NCBI GenBank assembly: GCA_963528625.1
Contig: CAURVQ010000042.1
Coordinates: forward strand, 1-10,143
Direction: 5' to 3'
Origin: CALHVR01 sp963528625
Lineage (GTDB): Bacteria > Fusobacteriota > Fusobacteriia > Fusobacteriales > Leptotrichiaceae
Length of the DNA stretch: 10,143 nt
Made by a program: the position numbers and the translations under genes. This document shows, one piece after another, positions 4,929 through 10,143 of this stretch. The notes beneath the pieces were generated by a model, which saw nothing but the letters and a program-made list of their open reading frames with translations, did no database searches and was not told the origin of the DNA. Every line of letters begins with the position of its first letter. The stretch's first letter is position 1.

Positions 4929-6215
4929 ATGGTAAAAAAAGAACAGGTTGAAGTTGAGATAATGACTAATGAAGAGTTAATAAAAGAAATTTTGTCTATG
5001 AATATTACGACTTTAAAAAAAATGGCAAAAGAATATAAGATTGAAAATTATACGACAATGAATAAAACTGATTTAATAAATCATATTTTAATTGAAAAAG
5101 GAAATGATAATGGTAAAATTTATGGTTTTGGGAAATTAGAAAGATTCAATGACGGTTATGGTTTTTTGCGTGAAACGACAGTAGAGGCAGATATTTATAT
5201 TTCAGCCTCACAAATTAGAAGATTTTATATGAGAAATGATGATATTATTTTTGGTGAATTAAGAATACCTGTTGGAGATGAGAAAAATTATGGTATGATA
5301 AAAGTATTGTTAATAAATGGAGATTTAGCTGAAAAATCTAAAGAAAGACCTATATTTGATGATTTAATACCTTCTTATCCAAATGAAAAAGTTAATCTTG
5401 GGGAAGGTGAAATTTCAAGCAGAATAATTGATATAATTTCACCAATAGGAAAAGGGCAAAGAGCTTTAATTGTTTCACCTCCAAAAGTAGGAAAAACTAC
5501 ATTATTATCAACATTAGCAAACGATATAATAAAATACAATCCAGATTTAGATGTATGGATATTATTGATAGATGAAAGACCGGAAGAAGTAACTGATATT
5601 CGTGAAAATGTGAAAGATGCAGAAGTTTATGCAGCGACATTTGATGAAGAGCCTAAAGTTCACATACAAGTTACAGAAAATGTATTAGAAATGGCAAAAA
5701 GAGAAGTGGAAAAAGGTAAAAATATCGTTATTTTAATGGATAGTTTGACAAGATTAGCTCGTTCATATAATATTGTAATTCCATCAAGTGGAAAAGTTTT
5801 AACAGGTGGAATTGATCCAAACGCGTTATATTATCCAAAAAGATTTTTAGGGGCAGCAAGAAATATAAAAAATGGAGGAAGTTTAACGATAATTGCAACA
5901 GCATTAGTAGATACAGGAAGTAAAATGGATGAAGTAATATTTGAAGAATTTAAAGGTACAGGAAATATGGAAATAATATTAAGTAGAACATTACAGCAGT
6001 TAAGAATATTTCCAGCTATTGATATTTTGAAAAGCGGGACTAGAAGAGAAGAACTTTTAATTTCTAAAAAAAATCTTGAAAAAATTTGGAAGTTAAGAGA
6101 AGAGCTAGCTAAAGAAGATGAAATTACAGGAATGAAAAAATTGAAACAACTTATTGAAGAATATAAATCAAATGATGAAATGTTAAAAAATATATATAAT
6201 AAAAAAGGAGTTTAA
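4929..6215 (+). CDS. rho: Transcription termination factor Rho
   Basis: The protein has 428 residues, close to the usual length. Residues about 13-57 form the Rho N-terminal helical domain (ELIKEILSMNITTLKKMAKEY). Residues 62-132 form the cold-shock-like RNA-binding domain (GFGKLERFNDGYGFLR). The ATPase core follows, with Walker A PPKVGKTT (184-191; the family usually has PPKAGKTT), LLIDERPEEVTD with catalytic E216, Walker B VILMDSLTRLARSYN with D271, the GSKMDE loop (330-335), R359 and the arginine-finger R372 in SGTRREE. It works as an RNA-translocating hexamer that releases RNA polymerase. The ATG follows AGGAG (4915-4919) by 9 nt; Met12 is a less likely start. It has its own promoter. No convincing terminator is seen in the 182 bp before pgk. 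Confidence 0.97.
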   Translation: MVKKEQVEVEIMTNEELIKEILSMNITTLKKMAKEYKIENYTTMNKTDLINHILIEKGNDNGKIYGFGKLERFNDGYGFLRETTVEADIYISASQIRRFYMRNDDIIFGELRIPVGDEKNYGMIKVLLINGDLAEKSKERPIFDDLIPSYPNEKVNLGEGEISSRIIDIISPIGKGQRALIVSPPKVGKTTLLSTLANDIIKYNPDLDVWILLIDERPEEVTDIRENVKDAEVYAATFDEEPKVHIQVTENVLEMAKREVEKGKNIVILMDSLTRLARSYNIVIPSSGKVLTGGIDPNALYYPKRFLGAARNIKNGGSLTIIATALVDTGSKMDEVIFEEFKGTGNMEIILSRTLQQLRIFPAIDILKSGTRREELLISKKNLEKIWKLREELAKEDEITGMKKLKQLIEEYKSNDEMLKNIYNKKGV

Positions 6216-6319
6216 TAAAGTAAAGTTATAGTATAAGTTATAAAAAATAAGTTTTTATATATTGAGTTATTTTTGTTTGATATATAAAAGACTATTAAAA
6301 AAATTCTTTTTGATATAAC

Positions 6320-6349
6320 TTGAAAAAATAGTAAAAATAATGGTATAAT
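6320..6349 (+). promoter_or_regulatory. pgk promoter
   Basis: A -35 TTGAAA (6320-6325) and perfect -10 TATAAT (6344-6349) are 18 nt apart, and TG at 6341-6342 adds an extended -10. The start would be near 6356, giving a leader of about 42 nt with AGGAGG at 6388-6393. The rest of the rho-pgk gap is AT-rich sequence without a gene. The combination of elements suits a strongly expressed glycolytic gene. Confidence 0.78.
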
Positions 6350-6397
6350 TATAATGTAAAAGTTAATGATTAAATTTATAAATATTTAGGAGGAAGT

Positions 6398-7627
6398 ATG
6401 GCTAAAAAAACATTAAAAGATTTAGATGTAAAAGGGAAAAAAGTGTTAGTAAGGGTAGACTTTAATGTACCGATAAAAGATGGAGTAATTGGTGATGATA
6501 ACAGAATAACTGCGGCATTACCAACATTAAACTACATTTTAGAAAATGGTGGGAAAGTAATTGCGTTCTCTCATTTAGGAAAAGTTAAAGCTGAAGAAGA
6601 TAAAGCTTCAAAAACATTAGCACCAGTTGCAGTTAGATTATCTGAAAAATTAGGGAAACCAGTTAAATTTGTTCCAGCTACAAGAGGAGCAGAATTAGAA
6701 GAAGCAGTAGCGGCTTTAAATGAAGGTGAAATCTTGATGTTTGAAAATACAAGATTTGAAGATTTAGACGGTAAAAAAGAATCTAAAAACGATCCAGAAT
6801 TAGGTAAATACTGGGCTTCATTAGGAGATGTATTTGTAAATGATGCTTTCGGTACTGCACATAGAGCACATGCTTCAAATGTAGGAATAGCTTCAAATAT
6901 TAAAGAATCAGCAGTTGGATTCTTAATTGAAAAAGAAATTGATTTTATTGGAGGAGCAGTTGATAACCCTGAAAGACCATTAGTTGCAATTTTAGGAGGA
7001 GCAAAAGTATCTGATAAAATTGGAGTTATTGATAATTTATTAGAAAAAGCTGATAAAGTAATTATCGGTGGTGGAATGATGTTTACATTCTTAAAAGCAT
7101 TAGGAAAAAATACAGGATCATCATTATTAGAAGCTGATAAAGTTGACTTAGCAAAATCATTATTAGAAAAAGCAAAAAATAAAGGTGTAGAATTATTATT
7201 ACCAGTTGATGCAGTTGTAGCTCAAGAATTTAGCAATGATGTAGAATTTAAAACAGTTTCAGTTGATGAAATTGAAGATGGATGGATGGGATTAGACATA
7301 GGATCAAAATCAATAGAGTTATTTGAAAAAGCATTAGAAGGTGCTAAAACAGTAGTATGGAACGGACCAATGGGTGTGTTTGAAATGTCTAACTATGCTA
7401 AAGGAACAATTGGAGTATGTAAAGCTATTGCTGAATTAAAAGATGCTAAAACAATTATTGGTGGAGGAGATTCAGCAGCAGCGGCAATTCAATTAGGATT
7501 TGCAGATAAATTCTCTCACATTTCAACAGGTGGAGGAGCTTCAATGGAATACTTAGAAGGAAAAGTATTACCAGGTGTAGCAGCAATATCAGAAAAAACA
7601 TGTGGATGCGGATGCGGAAATCATTAA
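6398..7627 (+). CDS. pgk: Phosphoglycerate kinase
   Basis: The protein has 409 residues. It converts 1,3-bisphosphoglycerate and ADP to 3-phosphoglycerate and ATP in cytoplasmic glycolysis. Clear motifs are VRVDFNVP (18-25), SHLGKVK (58-64; the more common form is SHLGRPK), FENTRF (115-120), VNDAFGTAHRAHAS (147-160), GGAKVSDKIGVI (200-211), WNGPMGVFE (321-329), GGGDSAAA (355-362) and STGGGASMEYLEGKVLPG (376-393). The usual family end is near LPGVAAI; here a tail SEKTCGCGCGNH with three cysteines and a histidine follows. The ATG follows AGGAGG (6388-6393). It stands alone between its promoter and the terminator at 7636. Codons use more G/C at third positions in key motifs than the neighbouring unknown genes, as expected for high expression. 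Confidence 0.97.
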   Translation: MAKKTLKDLDVKGKKVLVRVDFNVPIKDGVIGDDNRITAALPTLNYILENGGKVIAFSHLGKVKAEEDKASKTLAPVAVRLSEKLGKPVKFVPATRGAELEEAVAALNEGEILMFENTRFEDLDGKKESKNDPELGKYWASLGDVFVNDAFGTAHRAHASNVGIASNIKESAVGFLIEKEIDFIGGAVDNPERPLVAILGGAKVSDKIGVIDNLLEKADKVIIGGGMMFTFLKALGKNTGSSLLEADKVDLAKSLLEKAKNKGVELLLPVDAVVAQEFSNDVEFKTVSVDEIEDGWMGLDIGSKSIELFEKALEGAKTVVWNGPMGVFEMSNYAKGTIGVCKAIAELKDAKTIIGGGDSAAAAIQLGFADKFSHISTGGGASMEYLEGKVLPGVAAISEKTCGCGCGNH

Positions 7628-7635
7628 TATAATTG

Positions 7636-7674
7636 AAGTATTGGTATAACTTTTGTTGTGCTAATACTTTTTTT
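7636..7674 (+). terminator. Rho-independent terminator of pgk
   Basis: AAGTATTGGTATAAC (7636-7650) pairs over 15 positions with GTTGTGCTAATACTT (7655-7669), using three G-U wobbles (two T opposite G, one G opposite T), around a TTTT loop. A run of T (7668-7674) follows. The wobble placement favours the plus strand. It begins 9 bp after the pgk stop. Confidence 0.85.
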
Positions 7675-7749
7675 AACAAAAACAAAAAATAAATTCATAT
7701 AAATTGTATGAAATAAAGCTAAATTTCTATGAAAAGAAGCGTGATTGAA

Positions 7750-8160
7750 ATGAAAAAAATTATATTAACATCTTTGATGTTAAGTGTATTGGTAAGTTTT
7801 GGAAATCATAAGAATCCTTTTGAAAACAAAAACTTTAAATATGCGTTTGAAAATGTAGGGACGATTTTTGGAGATGATTACCGTTGTAAATTTATTTCAA
7901 AACAGATATTATTAAAATCATATCATACAGATAATGGGAATACAGATATGATTAAAAGTTTTGAAGATTCACTAAAAACTTACGGAAGAATTATACAGTT
8001 GGAAGCAGATTTTGATAAAATTGAAGATCCTGTAGAAGTAACGACTGTTTATTATAGTCGTTATTGTAAAATTCCAAATCAAGAATGGCTTGATAAAATA
8101 AATTCACCAGCATTAAATAAGTATATGACAAATATAGAAATGTTGAGAAATAGAAAGTAA
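7750..8160 (+). CDS. Small exported protein of unknown function
   Basis: From the ATG at 7750 the protein has 136 residues and begins with a signal peptide (MKKIILTSLMLSVLVSFG). An in-frame ATG at 7729 would add MKRSVIE in front; neither start has a good Shine-Dalgarno, and I prefer 7750 because it gives a standard signal peptide. The mature part has two cysteines, C46 (DDYRCKF) and C106 (SRYCKI), which could form a disulfide outside the cytoplasm. I recognise no family. It lies after the pgk terminator with no clear promoter; a dyad TTCATA-N7-TATGAA (7694-7712) precedes it. It ends 46 bp before the nucleotidase gene, so the two may be co-transcribed. Confidence 0.7.
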   Translation: MKKIILTSLMLSVLVSFGNHKNPFENKNFKYAFENVGTIFGDDYRCKFISKQILLKSYHTDNGNTDMIKSFEDSLKTYGRIIQLEADFDKIEDPVEVTTVYYSRYCKIPNQEWLDKINSPALNKYMTNIEMLRNRK

Positions 8161-8206
8161 ATGAGCTAAAGTATGTAAAAACTTAAAAAAGAAAGAGGAA
8201 TAACAT

Positions 8207-9979
8207 ATGAAAAAATTATTTTTATTAGGATTGACAGCAATCTTAGCAGTAAATGTACAAGCAGCAAAAACTTTAGAATTAAATGTGATACATATAAATG
8301 ACCATCATTCACATTTAGAAGAAGAAACAATGAAATTAAAATTGAATGGAAAAGATGTAAATGTAAAAATTGGAGGATTTCCAAGGGTAGTTTCAAAAAT
8401 TAAGGAATTAAGTAGAAATCCTAAAGTAAAAGGATACAAAAAAGCTGATAATGCCTTAATTTTACATGCAGGAGATGCGATTTCTGGGACTTTATATTAC
8501 ACTTTATTTAAAGGAAAAGCTGATGCGGCATTAATGAATACAGTAGATTTTGATGCCTTTACATTAGGGAATCATGAGTTTGATGATGGAAACAAAGTGT
8601 TACTTGACTTCTTAAATGGATTAAAAGTTCCAACAATTTCAGCAAATGTAATTCCAGATAAAGGAAGTATTTTAGAAGGAAAATGGAAACCTTATATGGT
8701 TAAAAAAATAAGAGGAGAAAAAGTTGGAATTATTGGATTAGATGTTGTTGGAAAAACTATTGAATCTTCAAGTCCGGGAAAAGATATTAAGTTTTTAGAT
8801 GAAATAGAAACAGCTCAAAAAATGGCAAATGAATTGAAAAAACAAGGAATTAATAAAATAATATTATTATCTCATGCAGGATATGAAAGAAATGTTGAAA
8901 TTGCACAAAAAGTATCGGGAATTGATTTGATTATAACAGGAGATACTCATTATTTATTAGGTGAAAAATATAAAGAATATGGATTAAAACCTGTAGCAGA
9001 ATATCCTAAAAAAATAATGTCACCAGCTGGAGAGCCAGTTTATGTAGCTGAAGCTTATAGCTATTCTTATTTAGTTGGAAATATGAAAGTGAAATTTAAT
9101 AAAAAAGGTGTAATTACAGAATTAGTACCAAATCCACAAATTATAATTGGAGATAATTTCTTTGAAGTAAAAGATGCTGAAGGGAAAAATGTTCAATTAA
9201 CAGGAAAAGATAAGGAAGATGTAATAAAATTTGTTAAGTCAAGAAATGATATATCGTTTGTAAAAGAGGATGTAACAGCTAAAAATATTTTAAATAAATA
9301 TAAACAAGAAAAAGAAGAAATTGCTAAAAAACCGGTTGGAACAGTTAGAGATGAAATGCCGGGAGGATCAGCACCAAGAATACCGAGTGATAAATATCCA
9401 GAAGGTTCGGTAGCAACAACAATAGTAGCTGAATCAATTTATGAAAAATTAAAAAATATGGGAACAGGAGAAATTGATTTTGTAATTATTAACTCAGGAG
9501 GAGTTAGAACTACAATTAAACCGGGGAAATTCTCTTATGACGATGCGTATACATTATTGCCATTTACAACAAATACAATTTATGTAATGAAAATGACAGG
9601 TGCTGAAGTAAAACAAACATTAGAAGATGCATTAAACTTTGTATTTACAGGAGGATCAACTGGAGCTTTCCCTTATGGAGCTAGAATAAGATACGAAGCT
9701 ACAAAAGAAGGAACTTTAGGAACAAGAATTAAAAAATTAGAAATTTATAATGAAAAAACTAAAGCGTGGGAAGAAATAGATAACAATAAAGTTTATCACG
9801 TTGGAACTCACTCATACTTAGCAGCAGGTAAAGATGGATATACAACATTTGGAAAAGTAAATGCAGAAAGACCGGGAGTAAATACATATTTAGGGGTTGA
9901 AACAGCATTTATTGAATACATTAAAGCTAGAGGAGAAATTACAAGACCTGAATCTTCAAATGTTAAATTAAAATATTAA
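8207..9979 (+). CDS. nadN: NAD nucleotidase / bifunctional 5'-nucleotidase (UshA family)
   Basis: The protein has 590 residues with a signal peptide (1-19, ending VQA). The N-terminal metallophosphatase domain has HINDHHSH (D32, H34), HAGD (D90), GNHEFD (121-126), LSHAG (H223) and GDTH (245-248), the dimetal site of the family. The C-terminal 5'-nucleotidase domain (about 377-560) has INSGGVR (428-434), LLPFTTN, FPYGARIRY and GKDGY (541-545). As I recall the family, segments such as SANVIPDKGSIL, SSSPGKD and GSTGAFPYG resemble Haemophilus NadN more than Escherichia coli UshA. NadN splits NAD to NMN and AMP and removes phosphate from NMN outside the cytoplasm. UshA-like UDP-sugar or general nucleotide activity is the alternative. 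The ATG follows AGAGGA (8194-8199) by 7 nt. Confidence 0.85.
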   Translation: MKKLFLLGLTAILAVNVQAAKTLELNVIHINDHHSHLEEETMKLKLNGKDVNVKIGGFPRVVSKIKELSRNPKVKGYKKADNALILHAGDAISGTLYYTLFKGKADAALMNTVDFDAFTLGNHEFDDGNKVLLDFLNGLKVPTISANVIPDKGSILEGKWKPYMVKKIRGEKVGIIGLDVVGKTIESSSPGKDIKFLDEIETAQKMANELKKQGINKIILLSHAGYERNVEIAQKVSGIDLIITGDTHYLLGEKYKEYGLKPVAEYPKKIMSPAGEPVYVAEAYSYSYLVGNMKVKFNKKGVITELVPNPQIIIGDNFFEVKDAEGKNVQLTGKDKEDVIKFVKSRNDISFVKEDVTAKNILNKYKQEKEEIAKKPVGTVRDEMPGGSAPRIPSDKYPEGSVATTIVAESIYEKLKNMGTGEIDFVIINSGGVRTTIKPGKFSYDDAYTLLPFTTNTIYVMKMTGAEVKQTLEDALNFVFTGGSTGAFPYGARIRYEATKEGTLGTRIKKLEIYNEKTKAWEEIDNNKVYHVGTHSYLAAGKDGYTTFGKVNAERPGVNTYLGVETAFIEYIKARGEITRPESSNVKLKY

Positions 9980-10009
9980 TAGAAATAAATAAATGTTAGA
10001 TTAAAAAAG

Positions 10010-10051
10010 AATATGTACCAACAAACTAGAAAAAGTTTGGAGGTACATATT
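10010..10051. terminator. IS-end-derived hairpin between convergent genes, likely bidirectional terminator
   Basis: AATATGTACC-AA-CAAACT (10010-10027) pairs with AGTTTG-GA-GGTACATATT (10034-10051) around a 6-nt AGAAAA loop. TTTTATCTTTTT follows on the plus strand, and AAAAAAG precedes it, giving a T run on the minus strand. It is 30 bp after nadN and 15 bp after the minus-strand dehydrogenase stop, the right place to end both transcripts. The arms are identical in sequence to the IS end at 2356-2402, including the GGAGG and the AA/GA mismatch, but the loop is shorter. No transposase remnant is attached. Confidence 0.7.
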
Positions 10052-10066
10052 TTATCTTTTTGCTAT

Positions 10067-10143
10067 TTATTTAGGTGAAACAAGTATCTTAACTTGATTT
10101 TTTTCTTTAACTAATGCATTGAATCCTTCTTCAACTATATCAT
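10067..10143 (-). CDS. Zinc-type alcohol/polyol dehydrogenase, C-terminal end only
   Basis: The minus strand is open from the right edge to the stop TAA (complement of 10067-10069), giving the last 24 residues, which begin DIVEEGFNALVKEK and end VKILVSPK. This pattern (D-I-V-E-x-G-F...V-K-I-L-V-S-P) is typical of the extreme C-terminus of medium-chain zinc dehydrogenases such as 2,3-butanediol or sorbitol dehydrogenase. No catalytic or metal-binding residue is inside the window, so the substrate cannot be judged. It converges on nadN with the hairpin at 10010-10051 between them. Confidence 0.65.
   Translation of the reverse strand, partial: DIVEEGFNALVKEKNQVKILVSPK

Noticed and set aside
6216..6319. 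Possible rho terminator between rho and pgk
   Set aside because: Only weak AT-only dyads with large loops are visible; none has a compact stem followed by a clean T tract.
7455..7685. Minus-strand open frame over the 3' end of pgk and its terminator
   Set aside because: It is a shadow frame rich in Leu and Ile, overlapping conserved Pgk motifs on the other strand.
7694..7712. Dyad TTCATA-N7-TATGAA upstream of the small exported protein
   Set aside because: A 6-bp AT-rich dyad is expected by chance at this composition, and no convincing promoter lies next to it.
8166..8396. Minus-strand open frame over the nadN start
   Set aside because: It is a low-complexity Leu-rich shadow of the nadN signal peptide and metal-binding region.

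Overview
The window is strongly AT-rich. It carries ordinary bacterial housekeeping genes with strong Shine-Dalgarno sites (GGAGG/AGGAGG), sigma-70-like promoters (often with an extended TG before the -10) and U-tract hairpin terminators. An exported MORN_2/YwqK-type repeat protein, a viroplasmin-RNase H protein, a NadN-like NAD nucleotidase and many small exported proteins of unknown function together suggest a member of Fusobacteriota, Leptotrichia or a relative. This placement is inference from gene content and composition; no marker such as 16S rRNA is present.

Layout. At the left edge (1-29) is the first codons of a minus-strand gene leaving the window. Positions 30-376 hold no convincing gene, only a foldable segment (179-282) and a strong promoter. 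Positions 377-1573 encode an exported protein built from about 15 repeats of 24 residues (72 bp). Positions 1609-2402 are an internally deleted IS3-family (IS150-like) element on the minus strand. It keeps both terminal inverted repeats, a truncated orfA and the C-terminal part of orfB. Positions 2503-4794 look like one transcription unit: an RlpA-like double-psi beta-barrel protein, a FabG-type reductase, a viroplasmin-RNase H protein and a small exported protein of unknown function. It starts at an extended -10 promoter with a perfect palindrome just upstream and ends at a clear terminator at 4804-4839. Rho (4929-6215) and phosphoglycerate kinase (6398-7627) follow, each with its own promoter; a strong terminator follows pgk. 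Next come a small exported unknown protein (7750-8160) and a NadN/UshA-type 5'-nucleotidase (8207-9979). The last gene is the 3' end of a minus-strand zinc-type alcohol dehydrogenase, converging on nadN.

How it fits together. Most genes are core functions: cell-wall remodelling (RlpA), fatty-acid synthesis (FabG), RNA-DNA hybrid removal (RNase H), transcription termination (Rho), glycolysis (Pgk) and extracytoplasmic nucleotide/NAD scavenging (NadN). I found no CRISPR array, phage module, rRNA, tRNA or recognisable defence system, and nothing I would call a new multi-gene system.

The most interesting signal is structural. The IS end at 2356-2402 folds into a hairpin that buries the transposase ribosome binding site. 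The other side of the element has a plus-strand hairpin with a short T tract inside the 3' end of orfB. A stand-alone copy of the same IS-end hairpin, with a shortened loop, sits exactly between the convergent nadN and dehydrogenase genes at 10010-10051, where it looks like a bidirectional terminator made from an IS end.
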